64,000 nt of DNA from Gloeobacter violaceus PCC 7421 (GTDB taxonomy: Bacteria > Cyanobacteriota > Cyanobacteriia > Gloeobacterales > Gloeobacteraceae). The stretch spans positions 4,030,001 through 4,094,000 of the forward strand of contig NC_005125.1 in NCBI RefSeq assembly GCF_000011385.1, written 5' to 3'. Positions 53,214-62,267 of this stretch are shown in pieces. The notes beneath the pieces were generated by a model. That model did not search any database and had not been told where the DNA came from. It was given only the letters and a program-made list of their open reading frames with translations. Every line of letters starts with the position of its first letter. Position 1 is the stretch's first letter. A program made the position numbers and the translations under genes.

Positions 53214-54253
53214 CGGGCGCTCACTGGGGCGAGGGATTTGACGGTCTCAAAGAAGAATCGAGCATTGTCTTCGGGTGTCGAAGGCAGAATGCCGTGGCCC
53301 AGGTTCATGATGTGACCGGTGGGACCGGCTTTCTCGACAATATCGAGGATGCGGGAGCGAATCTGGGCTTGATCTCCCAGCAGCACGCACGGGTCGAGGT
53401 TGCCCTGAACCGCCATATCCGGTCCCAGGATCGCCCGCGCCTCCGCCATATCAACTGTCCAGTCCAGGCTCATCACATCGACGCCGCTCTCGCCGACGTG
53501 CCGCAGCAACCCGGCGGAGTGATTGATGTACAGAATCAACGGTGTCTCGGGGTGCACCTGGCGCACCTGCTCGACGATGCGCCGCTCGTAAGGCAGCGCA
53601 AACGCCCGATAATCGGCGGGATTGAGTTGCCCCGCCCAGGTGTCGAACAGCTGCACCGCCTGCGCTCCCGAGTCGATCTGAAAGATCACATAGCGGGCGA
53701 TCGCATCGGCGAACTTGGTGAGTAGCGCGTGCAGCAAGTCCGGCTCGCTGAAGGCCATCTGCTTGATGAGGGCATAATCTTTGGAGCTTTTGCCCTCGAC
53801 CGCGTAAGCAGCCAGCGTCCAGGGCGCTCCCACAAACCCGAGCACCGTCGCCGCTTCGCCCACCTCGCGGCGCAGCGTCTGCAAGATCGTGCGTACAAAA
53901 GCCAGCGACGCCTCCGGATCGAGGGGCCGCACCGCCTCGACCTGCTCGCGGGTGCGAATCGGCGGATCGATCACCGGGCCGCGGCTTTCCACCAGTTCAA
54001 AGGGAATACCCATCCCATCGAAGGGCGTGAGGATATCGGAGAACATGATCACCCCATCGGGCCTGAAGGCCCGAAAAGGTTGCAGCGAAATCTCGACGGC
54101 CAGATCCGGATTTTCGCAGCGCTCTTTAAAGCCGTACTTATCGCGCAGGGCGCGGTACTCGGCCATATAGCGGCCCGCCTGGCGCATCATCCAGACGGGA
54201 GGCCGAGCCACAGGTTTACTGCGGGCGGCGTCGAGCAACAGCGATTGGGTCAC
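53210..54253 (-). CDS. hemE: Uroporphyrinogen decarboxylase
   Basis: 347 residues. [18 protein letters not shown] is the HemE N-terminal signature, [16 protein letters not shown] and [17 protein letters not shown] the active-site motifs, and [18 protein letters not shown] the C-terminus. It decarboxylates uroporphyrinogen III to coproporphyrinogen III, the substrate of HemF encoded next. Cytoplasmic. Operon with hemF. Confidence 0.96.
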   Translation of the reverse strand: MTQSLLLDAARSKPVARPPVWMMRQAGRYMAEYRALRDKYGFKERCENPDLAVEISLQPFRAFRPDGVIMFSDILTPFDGMGIPFELVESRGPVIDPPIRTREQVEAVRPLDPEASLAFVRTILQTLRREVGEAATVLGFVGAPWTLAAYAVEGKSSKDYALIKQMAFSEPDLLHALLTKFADAIARYVIFQIDSGAQAVQLFDTWAGQLNPADYRAFALPYERRIVEQVRQVHPETPLILYINHSAGLLRHVGESGVDVMSLDWTVDMAEARAILGPDMAVQGNLDPCVLLGDQAQIRSRILDIVEKAGPTGHIMNLGHGILPSTPEDNARFFFETVKSLAPVSAR

Positions 54254-54324
54254 AGCCAGTTCATCCTCTCATCGATTCGCGCCACCGATTATAGCCCCCA
54301 CCCCGATCCCACCCACAGCATCAA

Positions 54325-54354
54325 GCGGGAGGGCGAGGCAACGAGCCCTCCCGC
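54325..54354. terminator. Strong GC hairpin between glucan phosphorylase and hemE
   Basis: GCGGGAGGGC (54325-54334) pairs perfectly with GCCCTCCCGC (54345-54354) around a 10-base loop. There is no T-run, so terminator function is probable rather than sure. Confidence 0.5.
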
Positions 54355-54368
54355 AAACTGCCCAACCA

Positions 54369-54389
54369 CCCCCCCTTTCCAAGGGGGGG
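54369..54389. repeat. C-run/G-run hairpin, dispersed-repeat type
   Basis: CCCCCCCTT-TCC-AAGGGGGGG, a 9-bp stem with 3-base loop, just past the phosphorylase stop. The same C7/G7 design recurs as intergenic repeats in many bacteria; it may help terminate the phosphorylase transcript. Confidence 0.5.
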
Positions 54390-54399
54390 CAGGGGGGGA

Positions 54400-56352
54400 T
54401 CAAACCCCCACCAATGCCGGTAGCCGATAAATCATCTCGGCGTACTGCGAGACCATGCGGTGGGTGTTGAAGAAGGCGGCGGTGGCGACGGCGGCCTTCA
54501 TGCGGACGGTCCAGTCGGCGGGGCGATTGTAGAACTCATCGAGGATCTGCTCGGAGAGCAACTGGGCGATGCTCGCCGCATCGAATTCGTCCTCGTCCTC
54601 GATGCCGTCGACGTAGTCTTCGCCCACGGCCCAGCCGTTCTTGCCGTTGTAGCCTTCCACCCACCAGCCATCCAGCACCGAGAGGTTGGGGATGCCGTTG
54701 AGGCTCGCCTTCATGCCGCTGGTGCCGCTCGCCTCCAGGGGACGGCGGGGGGTATTCATCCAGATGTCGACGCCTGCGACTAGCTTGCGCGCCACCGACA
54801 TGTCGTAGTTCTCGACGAACACCAGCCGGATGCGCCGCTCCTCCATCAAGTCGTGGATCTTCTGGATGTACTCTTTGCCGCCGTTGTCGCGGGGGTGGGA
54901 TTTGCCCGCGAAGACCAGCTGGATGCGGTCGCCCACCTCCGGCGGCAGCTTGTCGATGGCGCGCACGATCAAATCGCCGCGCTTGTAGGTGGCAAAGCGG
55001 CGGGCAAAGCCGATGGTGAGCAGACCCTCTTCAAAGTCGACGCCGTGGGCGCGCTCGTTGATGAACTGGACCAATCGGGCTTTCGCCTGGGCGTGGGCAG
55101 CGCGCAGCGCTTCGCCGTCGAGGTTGTCCGCTTCGGAGAGTAGAGTCGGGTCTTCGCGCCAGCCGGGGATTGCAGCGTCGAGTAGACGGGTCACTTCGGG
55201 GCTGGCCCAGGTGAGGTGGTGGATGCCGTTGGTGACGTGGGTGATCTGGCGGTACGGAAACATCCGCTGGGAGACTTCCTGGTGCCTGAGGGCGACGGCG
55301 TTGGCGGTGCCGCTCAAGTTCAGGGCCAGTTCGGTCATCGAGAAGCGGCCCCGGCCCCCCAGCACCAGCAAGTCGAACTGCGAAATGCCCAGTTCATCGT
55401 GGCGATAGGGTTCGAGCACCTTCAGCAACAATTCGTGCGAAAAAGCGTCGTGGCCCGCCGGCACCGGCGTGTGGGTGGTGAACACGCAGGCGTGGGCGAT
55501 CTCGGCGCGGGCCAGCACGTAGTTGGACCCGGCCTGCATGCGCTGACGCATCAGTTCGAGGGTCAAAAAGGCCGCGTGCCCCTCGTTCATGTGGAAAATG
55601 TCGATGTCGAGCCCCAGGGCGTCCAGCAACCGCACCCCGCCGATGCCCAGCAGCACTTCCTGCTTGATGCGGGTGTCCTGGTCGCCACCGTAGAGGTGAC
55701 CGGTGATCCAGCGGTCAATCTCGCCGTTTTGCTCGACGTTGGTATCGAGCAGATAAAGCGGCGTGCGGCCCACCTGGGCGAGCCAGGCGCGGGCATAGAC
55801 CTGCCGGTCTTCGATCGGGATGGTGATCTGCAGCGGGTTGCCGTCGCCGTCGCGCACCAGGCTCATACAGGTCAGATCCATGATCTGATCGACGTAGCGC
55901 TCGACTTGCCAACCTTCGGGGCTCAGTTGCTGGTTGAAATAGCCCTGCCGGTACATCAGGCCCACGGCCGCCAGGGGCAAGTTGAGGTCGCTTGCCGATT
56001 TGACGTGGTCGCCCGCCAGCACGCCAAGACCGCCGGAATAGATAGGCAGCGTTTCGTGGACGCCGAACTCGGCGCTGAAGTAGGCGATGCGCCGCTCACC
56101 GGCGGCAGCGAGGTACTCGCGCTGGAAGTCGACCGCCTGTTTGAGGCGGGCCATAAACAGCGGATCGTCGCCCAAAGCTTCACTCTGGGCCGGACTCAAC
56201 TCGGCAACCGCCACATTGGGATGGCCTTTAAAGGTGGGCAACGCCTCGAAAACCTGCTGGAGCTGGTCCTGCCAGACCCAGAGGTAGTTGGTGATCAACT
56301 CGCGCAGAAGCGTACGCACCTGCAATACTTTACTACTTACTTCCGTGTTCAT
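54400..56352 (-). CDS. glgP: Alpha-glucan phosphorylase (short GT35 type)
   Basis: 650 residues from the ATG at 56352 (MNTEVSSKVLQ); the frame opens 13 codons earlier. It is the shorter form lacking the regulatory N-terminus of long GlgP. RIAYFSAEFGVHETLPIYSGGLGVLAGDHVKSASDL is near residue 95, FTTHTPVPAGHDAF near 295, FARRFATYKR near 450, and the PLP lysine in EASGTSGMKASLNG near 550. It releases glucose-1-phosphate from glycogen or maltodextrin. It is preceded by an unusually long leader (~150 nt). Confidence 0.9.
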   Translation of the reverse strand: MNTEVSSKVLQVRTLLRELITNYLWVWQDQLQQVFEALPTFKGHPNVAVAELSPAQSEALGDDPLFMARLKQAVDFQREYLAAAGERRIAYFSAEFGVHETLPIYSGGLGVLAGDHVKSASDLNLPLAAVGLMYRQGYFNQQLSPEGWQVERYVDQIMDLTCMSLVRDGDGNPLQITIPIEDRQVYARAWLAQVGRTPLYLLDTNVEQNGEIDRWITGHLYGGDQDTRIKQEVLLGIGGVRLLDALGLDIDIFHMNEGHAAFLTLELMRQRMQAGSNYVLARAEIAHACVFTTHTPVPAGHDAFSHELLLKVLEPYRHDELGISQFDLLVLGGRGRFSMTELALNLSGTANAVALRHQEVSQRMFPYRQITHVTNGIHHLTWASPEVTRLLDAAIPGWREDPTLLSEADNLDGEALRAAHAQAKARLVQFINERAHGVDFEEGLLTIGFARRFATYKRGDLIVRAIDKLPPEVGDRIQLVFAGKSHPRDNGGKEYIQKIHDLMEERRIRLVFVENYDMSVARKLVAGVDIWMNTPRRPLEASGTSGMKASLNGIPNLSVLDGWWVEGYNGKNGWAVGEDYVDGIEDEDEFDAASIAQLLSEQILDEFYNRPADWTVRMKAAVATAAFFNTHRMVSQYAEMIYRLPALVGV

Positions 56353-56749
56353 AATCCTGTGCCTTTCCCGCCATTGGCATTGCTGCAGCAAGACGCTCTG
56401 ATCGGCTGCAATTGTTCATCGAATGCTGTCGTCTCCAAAAAGCGTCCAACGTGTCAAACGCATTGAGCGCATACGTCTGATACCTCCGGCTGCGGAGATT
56501 ATATTCCTTAATTGGCGCGATTGGCCAACGAATATGCAAAGGCTAGGCGACCCCGCAGCAAGGCGCTTTGCAGGGGCCTAAGGATGCATCTGGCCCATAG
56601 CGGGCGATCCCGCGATTTTGCCCGGCCATATTGCCTGTGCACTCCCAACAAAGATTTAAGGTGCAATAGCAGTTTTCAATCGATCAGGAGATCGTGCTGG
56701 CCAGGCTTGTCATCTGGTTTAAACTGGCGATTGTAATTATAAATTTAGG
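56353..56749. other. Long leader/intergenic region upstream of glgP
   Basis: 397 bp between glgP and the pilus operon end. It contains the glgP promoter candidate and a small CGATC-AGGA-GATCG hairpin at 56681-56694. No gene seen. Confidence 0.4.
56498..56503 (-). promoter_or_regulatory. Candidate -10 box for glgP
   Basis: TATAAT on the minus strand, with TTGGCC about 19 bp upstream as a weak -35. It would give a leader of about 140 nt. Confidence 0.35.
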
Positions 56750-57220
56750 CTATTGAGGAATCCGCATCTCGGGGAAGTCTCTGACGAACACACCCATATC
56801 GCTGCCGAGCGGGTAGCTCCAGCCCGGTTCGCAGCGGCCGACCACCATCGAGACGCGCCGGAAATGATCCGGGTAGCGTCCAGGATCGCACACGTACACC
56901 CAGGGCGCTTTGATCACCGGCCAGAACATCGCTTTGCCTTCGTTGAGCACCCCGGGTACCGGTACCGTCTCCGGTGTGCCGTCTCCGGTGCAATCGACGG
57001 CAAGGTCGGCTTGATTCCAGCAGGTGGTGGTGCCCGAGCGGTTGAACGTCGCCACCTGGGATCGCCAGTGGGCCAATAGTTCGACCCCCTGGGCGGTTGC
57101 TTCCACGTTGGCATCGCGAATGACGCCTACGGTGGTGGTCGCGGCCACCGCCCCCAAGATCGACAGCGCCGCGAGGGCAATCACCATCTCGAAGAGCGTA
57201 AAGCCGTGGGAACTTCTCAA
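56750..57220 (-). CDS. Minor prepilin / pseudopilin
   Basis: 156 residues from a TTG that overlaps the upstream stop (TTGA). The class-III-like leader is short: SSHGFTLFEMVIALAALSILGAVAA, with cleavage after Gly6 and Glu5 of the mature helix. The globular part contains Cys residues (TTCWNQADLAVDCTGDG and YVCDPG...GRCEPG) that could form disulfides. Last gene of the pilus operon; a minor (tip or adhesin) subunit is likely. Confidence 0.75.
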   Translation of the reverse strand: MRSSHGFTLFEMVIALAALSILGAVAATTTVGVIRDANVEATAQGVELLAHWRSQVATFNRSGTTTCWNQADLAVDCTGDGTPETVPVPGVLNEGKAMFWPVIKAPWVYVCDPGRYPDHFRRVSMVVGRCEPGWSYPLGSDMGVFVRDFPEMRIPQ

Positions 57221-57759
57221 GGTGAGCCTCCTTGGGGAGTGCGGGTCAAAAAGAGTATGGCCACCCGCAGCTGCACCTTGCCCGCCTCGGTGGAGTCGAA
57301 CTCATAGGAACGCAAGGAGACGCTGCCGCGGCTACGGGTGTGCAGCTCGTCCAGATTGGCCAGAAAATTCCAGATATTGCTCTCGCTGCCAACGGTGCTT
57401 GCGGTGCAAAGCAGCTCGCCCGCCTTGGGTTGACGGTGAAACTGCACCGCGAGCACCAACGATTCGCGCGCGGCAAGGCGGGTGAGCAGCTGCAGCGCCT
57501 GGACTTGGCTGTTGAGCTTGAGCGTTTCCAACCGGCTTGTCCGGCGGCGCAACTGGCCAAGGCGCTGTTGCAGCCCGACGGCACTGAGGCCCGCATCTTG
57601 GGCAAGGGTCTGCTCTTCGCGGACGGCATGGTCGATCTGTACGTAGAAGTAGCTGCTGAGCAGCAGGGCGAATGCCCCGCTTGCCAGCGACAGCCAGCCG
57701 ACCCAGCGGTAAAGTTCAAGAACCCTTGGGCCGCTGCTGGGTCTGGAGGTGGTTGGCAA
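57217..57759 (-). CDS. PilO/GspM-like assembly protein
   Basis: About 180 residues. The frame is open upstream but that part overlaps the previous gene; I take the TTG at 57759. One membrane helix lies near residues 18-40 (WVGWLSLASGAFALLLSSYFYV), followed by a coiled coil (VGLQQRLGQLRRRTSRLETLKL) and a ferredoxin-like C-terminal domain (FLANLDELHTRSRGSVSLRSYEF). This is the PilO/GspM plan of an inner-membrane alignment protein. Start uncertain. Confidence 0.6.
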   Translation of the reverse strand: MPTTSRPSSGPRVLELYRWVGWLSLASGAFALLLSSYFYVQIDHAVREEQTLAQDAGLSAVGLQQRLGQLRRRTSRLETLKLNSQVQALQLLTRLAARESLVLAVQFHRQPKAGELLCTASTVGSESNIWNFLANLDELHTRSRGSVSLRSYEFDSTEAGKVQLRVAILFLTRTPQGGSP

Positions 57760-58762
57760 GGTCGATTTCGATGGGGATAGAAACCTGGTCACGGGTGCGG
57801 ACCCCAAAATGAAGGTCGCCAAGCTTGCCGAGGTGCTCGAATTTGCCCAGCGACTGCAGCACGGCGATTGGGCTGCCGACGACGGTGAGTTGGAGTTTGC
57901 GCCGCTCGGTGAGGATAACCTTTTGGAGGTAGGCACCTTCACCGACATGACGTCTCAGCAAACCGGCCAGCCGGGTGCTGGGAATGTGCCCGGAGCGAGC
58001 ACGGCTAAATTCGCTCTCCAGGCCGGAGTGGCGGGTTTTGCTCGCTTTTAGCTGCTCCTTGAGCGGGGTCAGTTCCGGCTGCAACAGGCCCGGCCCATAG
58101 GTGGCCAGGGCTTGCCGGATCTGCCACCATTGCCCGGCACTCCAGCCCCACAGGCCGATTCCCACGAGGGCAAGCGCCAGGGTCTGCTGGCGGGCGCTCA
58201 GCAGCACCAGCGGCAGCGTCCGCTTGCGATTGGTGCCCGCCTCCAACAGGGCCGCGAGCGTGACCGGATGGCCGGCGAGCGGAATGACCAAGGCTCCCAG
58301 TTTGGAGTCTTCCCCTTCCGGAAAGCGGCGATTGCCCAGGTAATACACCGGCTCGCCGTCGTCGGTGCTCAGTAACTCCACAGCCCGTGCCAGGCTGCCG
58401 GCGCTGCGCGAGCGCAGGGCGCCCAGTCGTTCGATACCGCCGTCGCCGATGCGGGCCACCTCGACGTAGGCCTCCTGGGCTGTGGACAGATCGACAATCG
58501 CCACGAAAGGCGGCAACCGCCGCACCTTACGGACCACCGCCCGCAGCGCGGCCAGCATCAGCGGGTAGGCAAATTCCGGACCTTTAACCGGCGGGCGGGC
58601 CGCCTGCCAACGGATGTCGACCGGCCCCACCGCGTCGGGGCGCCAGGAGCCCGGCGGCTCCGGCGCCTCCGCCGGCGGTGTCTCCCACTGGGAGGTCGCC
58701 AGGTAACAGGCGGCTCCGAACCGACAGCCCACGACGTCTTCCTCGGTGCGCAGCAGTTGCAT
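57716..58762 (-). CDS. PilN/GspL-like inner-membrane assembly protein
   Basis: 348 residues from the ATG at 58762, 5 bp after the prepilin stop; the frame further upstream is a shadow. About 185 cytoplasmic residues precede one membrane helix (LALALVGIGLWGWSAG, near residue 195). Then a coiled coil (LTPLKEQLKASKTRHSGLESEF) and a ferredoxin-like domain (AYLQKVILTERRKLQLTVVG) follow. This matches GspL/PilN or R64 PilO-type proteins linking the ATPase to the periplasmic frame. It overlaps the next gene by ~44 bp. Confidence 0.6.
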   Translation of the reverse strand: MQLLRTEEDVVGCRFGAACYLATSQWETPPAEAPEPPGSWRPDAVGPVDIRWQAARPPVKGPEFAYPLMLAALRAVVRKVRRLPPFVAIVDLSTAQEAYVEVARIGDGGIERLGALRSRSAGSLARAVELLSTDDGEPVYYLGNRRFPEGEDSKLGALVIPLAGHPVTLAALLEAGTNRKRTLPLVLLSARQQTLALALVGIGLWGWSAGQWWQIRQALATYGPGLLQPELTPLKEQLKASKTRHSGLESEFSRARSGHIPSTRLAGLLRRHVGEGAYLQKVILTERRKLQLTVVGSPIAVLQSLGKFEHLGKLGDLHFGVRTRDQVSIPIEIDLANHLQTQQRPKGS

Positions 58763-58767
58763 GGCAC

Positions 58768-59283
58768 TTAGAGCGCCGCTGTAAAAGGCGAGGTGCCGAC
58801 GCCGCCGGTCTGGCTGACCACCGGGTAGGCTCCCTCCCCGAAACCGGTGCCGCTCACCGAAGAGGCGGAGCAGGTGTTGGTGGCGCTCGCCTGCCCGAGG
58901 GCCGCCGCTGCCCGGTTTTTGATGTTGCCGGGGACTTTGTTGTCGGGGTTGCACAGGTCGGTGAGTGAAATTTGCATCGGCAAGGGCCGGAAGTTGGTGC
59001 CCAGAACCGGTTTGAGAATTTCGATATTCGCTGCATCCTCCGGACCGCTCAGGGCGTTGAAGGCACCGATGGAGGTGGTGTCGCCGCGGGCGACTACCGA
59101 GTCTCGCCATTGCATCATCTTTTCGAGGGCGGCGACGGTCGCTTCTGCCTTCGAATCGCTGCTCAGGCTGCTCAAGGTAAAGAACGAGGCCAGGGCCAGG
59201 AAAATCAGCACGATCATCGCGATGGTCAGTTCGATGACCGTGACACCGCGGCGGTTGCGCTTGCGGACGTTCAGCTGAGACAT
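58768..59283 (-). CDS. Major prepilin, type IVb-like
   Basis: 171 residues. The leader RKRNRRGVTVIELTIAMIVLIFLALASFF has a basic n-region, cleavage after Gly13, a non-Phe residue (Val) at +1 and Glu at +5, features of type IVb pilins. The C-terminal domain (VPGNIKNRAAAALGQASATNTCSASSVSGTG) has one Cys pair spanning DLCNPDN and TNTCSAS. Probably the main pilus subunit, processed by a prepilin peptidase encoded elsewhere. Confidence 0.78.
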   Translation of the reverse strand: MSQLNVRKRNRRGVTVIELTIAMIVLIFLALASFFTLSSLSSDSKAEATVAALEKMMQWRDSVVARGDTTSIGAFNALSGPEDAANIEILKPVLGTNFRPLPMQISLTDLCNPDNKVPGNIKNRAAAALGQASATNTCSASSVSGTGFGEGAYPVVSQTGGVGTSPFTAAL

Positions 59284-59310
59284 GGTGGAATCCTCACTTG
59301 TTGGGTAACG

Positions 59311-60405
59311 TCACTGGAGTTTGGGCAGCACAACCGAGAACTGGATAATAAAAGCTTCCAGAAATACGACTGTCGCTGCGATGGGCAGATAACCCAGGCC
59401 CTCAAAGATCAAAGCGGTGGTGCCGGCCCCCCGCAAGGTCTGGTCGACCAGGGCTTCGCGCCGCGCCTCGATAGCCCCGATGCGGGTCTGGGGTTCCATC
59501 GATTCGAGGGTGGCAAGAAAGGCGCGCATCTCCGGGCGGATGCGCTCCAGGCACAGGCCGCGCCGCAAAAAAGAGCGCACGGTGTTGCCTTCGATCTGCA
59601 TGTGGCGGCCGATCCCGGCCAGCGAAGCGCTCAGATAGGGACCGGCCACCCCCGCCGCCCGCTCGAGACAGTCGCCGAAGAGCACCCCAGATTTCAACAG
59701 CACCTGCAAAGCCCCCAAAAAGCTCAGCCAGCGCAGGTCGAGGAGCACCTGCAAACTCGAAAGGCGGGCGGAGAGCGCTTCGAGTTGATGCAGCACGCGC
59801 GGCTGTTTGAGCCCCCATAGTCCGCCGACGAGCAACCCCGCCTGCAGGAGCACCCACAGCCAGGGCCAGTCGTGGATGAAGCGGATGATGTCCGCCTGCA
59901 GGGCAAAAATGGCGTACTGAGAAAGATCCCGCCCTTCGATTTCCTTGAGGATAGTGCCCAGTTGGGTGGCGCTCACCCCCACCAGGACCGCCTGCGAGAG
60001 CAGAAAAATAAATAGGATGCGCCGGAGTGGACCGAAGACCTTGCCGCTCAATTCGACCTCGACGCGCAGCGAGCGCTCGAGTATCGGTACGATGCCGTCG
60101 AGTTGACCGCGCAACTCCGCCTCGCGCACGCAGCCGGTGAGCATTGCCGGAAAGCGCTTCGGAAAGCTCTGCATCGCCCTGGAGACAAACACTTCCGAGC
60201 CCTCGCGGGCGTAGCGGAACATCAACTGGGCGACCTCCAGCCAGGCGGGATCGTTTTTGGCTTGGCCGATCTCCACCAGTACCCGGCAGCGATCGATGGG
60301 CTTGCCCAGGGCCGCATTCCAGAGGTATTGCTGCAATAAGTCCAGCGTTTTTCTTTGACTCCAGGTCCTGATTTCAAAGCGGCGCCAGGAGGAGGCAACG
60401 GTCAC
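59311..60405 (-). CDS. GspF/PilC-like inner-membrane platform protein
   Basis: 364 residues from a GTG overlapping the ATPase stop (GTGA). T2SSF pattern: two repeated helical domains with membrane segments (RILFIFLLSQAVLVGVSATQL; WLWVLLQAGLLVGGLWGL; LGYLPIAATVVFLEAFIIQF). AMLTGCVREAELRGQLDGIVPILERSL is the first-domain motif. It couples ATPase motion to pilin assembly. The frame is open upstream but overlaps the ATPase. Confidence 0.82.
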   Translation of the reverse strand: MTVASSWRRFEIRTWSQRKTLDLLQQYLWNAALGKPIDRCRVLVEIGQAKNDPAWLEVAQLMFRYAREGSEVFVSRAMQSFPKRFPAMLTGCVREAELRGQLDGIVPILERSLRVEVELSGKVFGPLRRILFIFLLSQAVLVGVSATQLGTILKEIEGRDLSQYAIFALQADIIRFIHDWPWLWVLLQAGLLVGGLWGLKQPRVLHQLEALSARLSSLQVLLDLRWLSFLGALQVLLKSGVLFGDCLERAAGVAGPYLSASLAGIGRHMQIEGNTVRSFLRRGLCLERIRPEMRAFLATLESMEPQTRIGAIEARREALVDQTLRGAGTTALIFEGLGYLPIAATVVFLEAFIIQFSVVLPKLQ

Positions 60406-62267
60406 AGCGTCACCTCCTCCTCGCGCCGCGACAACAGCCGCATCGCCTGCCGGTCCTCCTGCAGATGGGGTGCGACTTTTTGCCAACTCACCAGCCCGCC
60501 GTGGCGGCGCTCGGCGTCGAGCATCCAGGCGGCGGTGCGCCGGTAGGTCTGCTGGTGCTGAACCTCGGCTGCTGCCAACAACTCAAAGACGGTGATCTCG
60601 GGGCGCAAAAAGTGCTCGGCCAAAGCCGGCACATAGATGGCCTCGGTGAGGGGAACGCGGTCGGCCAGATAGCCCAACAGCGGTCCTTCGCTGCGGCAGG
60701 TGCCCCGGCCGCAGCCGGGACCGGGCCGCCGCCATAGTCGGATCTGCCATTGCAATGCCTCGCGCAGAGGCTCCGGTACCGCTTCGACGGTCGAGCAGTG
60801 GGGGCAAACCCGCGGCAGGAGTCTCTGGCAGTACACATAGCCGGTGGTCGAGACGAAGGCGGCGATCTGGGCGTGGCCGTCGCGCTCCGATTCGCCGCGC
60901 AGCAAGTTGCGCAGCCGCTCGGTAAAACGCACTGCCCGGTTGGTGTGCAGCGTGGTGAGCACCAGTTTGCCGTTGGCGAATCCGAGGATGCGTTGGGCGG
61001 TGTCGCGGTCGTTGATCTCTCCAAAGATAATGTCGCCCGGGTCGTTGCGCGTGGCAAAACGCGACCAGCCCAACCAGTCGTTTTGCTCGGTGACTTCGTA
61101 TTGAAAAATGCCCTCGACCAGCCGTTCGATGGGGCTCTCGAAGCTGTGCACATGGTGGCCGCGGCGGGCGCGCAGCAACCCGACATTCTGCAGCAGCATC
61201 GACTTGCCGGAGTTCATCGAACCTGCCACCAGGCTGATGGCCGTCTCCAGATCCAACAGACACAGCATCTCGGTGTCGGCGATGCGCTCCATCTCGCTTA
61301 AGACCTGCTCAGGCGGCTCCTCCTGGGTAGGCCACCGACCGGTGATGCTGCGGTAGATGCGCGGGTGCAAGTTCATGCGCTCCAGGGGAATAAACCCCGC
61401 CTGGCTGATCACCCGCAAGCCGATTTCCCAGTCGCCGCCGTCGCCGGGACCGAGGGGCGCCATCACGAGGCGCATCGTCTGCAACTGGCCGCTGCGATCG
61501 GCCAGGGTGACGTTGCCGTACTGGATGCGCCGCTGGGAAATTTCGCAGTCGGCCGCCGAGGCGAGGCGGGCGAACATCTGGCGGCCGCGGCCTTCAAGAT
61601 CGACGCTTCCCCAATCGAGTTCACCGATTTCTTCGCTGATGAGCACGCGCTCCTCGCCGATATGGGCAGCGACGTGGGCGCACCGGCCGCCGCGGGTAAA
61701 AAGCCGTACATCGGACGCTTCGTAGGCCAGCAGCACTTCGTAAAGCTGAATAATCAGGCTGTCGGCGGGCGACTCGCCCCAGCGGAGAATCTTGTCCGCC
61801 GATTTGGCGGAGGTGGCCTGCAGCGTGGCCTGGCTGCCGCTTGCAATCTGGCGGCGCAACAGGTTGAACAACTCGATTTTCTCTGGGACATAGACCGGTA
61901 GCGCCTGCAGTTCGGCCTGCTCAGCGACCGTAAGGGGGCTTACGGTGAGCACCGAGCGGCGGCCTCCGTGGGGGATGACCAGGTGCCCGAGGCTCGCCCA
62001 GTTCTTCTCGATTTGCTGCACTTCGATTTGATCGATCTGCTCTGCACGCACGATCCCGTCCACCGAAAAGAAGACGGCGGCGCACTGCTCCCAAAAGCGC
62101 TTTTCATCGGCTACCTGCTGACAGGCGAGCTGAAAAAAGCGCGTACCACTGGTGCGGTAGAGTTCTTCGAGAACCTGGCGTTCGGTCTCGCCGGCGCTCA
62201 CCGCGCCGATGAAGCGTTCGATACGATTTTGAGTTCGGGTGGATGGGGAACTTTTCATGGCTGTCAC
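60402..62267 (-). CDS. GspE/PilB-like assembly ATPase (type IVb/R64 PilQ class)
   Basis: 621 residues from a GTG overlapping the secretin stop (GTGA); an ATG lies 3 codons in. A ~330-residue N-terminal part precedes Walker A GSMNSGKSMLLQNVG, the Asp/Glu box HSFESPIERLVEG, Walker B DPGDIIFGEINDRDTAQ and the His box VLTTLHTN. A C-terminal Cys cluster (CPHCS...GCGRGTC) probably binds zinc. Powers pilin or pseudopilin assembly at the cytoplasmic membrane. Confidence 0.9.
   Translation of the reverse strand: MTAMKSSPSTRTQNRIERFIGAVSAGETERQVLEELYRTSGTRFFQLACQQVADEKRFWEQCAAVFFSVDGIVRAEQIDQIEVQQIEKNWASLGHLVIPHGGRRSVLTVSPLTVAEQAELQALPVYVPEKIELFNLLRRQIASGSQATLQATSAKSADKILRWGESPADSLIIQLYEVLLAYEASDVRLFTRGGRCAHVAAHIGEERVLISEEIGELDWGSVDLEGRGRQMFARLASAADCEISQRRIQYGNVTLADRSGQLQTMRLVMAPLGPGDGGDWEIGLRVISQAGFIPLERMNLHPRIYRSITGRWPTQEEPPEQVLSEMERIADTEMLCLLDLETAISLVAGSMNSGKSMLLQNVGLLRARRGHHVHSFESPIERLVEGIFQYEVTEQNDWLGWSRFATRNDPGDIIFGEINDRDTAQRILGFANGKLVLTTLHTNRAVRFTERLRNLLRGESERDGHAQIAAFVSTTGYVYCQRLLPRVCPHCSTVEAVPEPLREALQWQIRLWRRPGPGCGRGTCRSEGPLLGYLADRVPLTEAIYVPALAEHFLRPEITVFELLAAAEVQHQQTYRRTAAWMLDAERRHGGLVSWQKVAPHLQEDRQAMRLLSRREEEVTL

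Noticed and set aside
55216-56466. 416-codon ORF on the plus strand
   Set aside because: Antisense shadow of the glucan phosphorylase.
58768-59110. N-terminal extension of the PilN/GspL-like ORF
   Set aside because: It is a shadow of the prepilin gene; the real start follows the prepilin stop at 58762.
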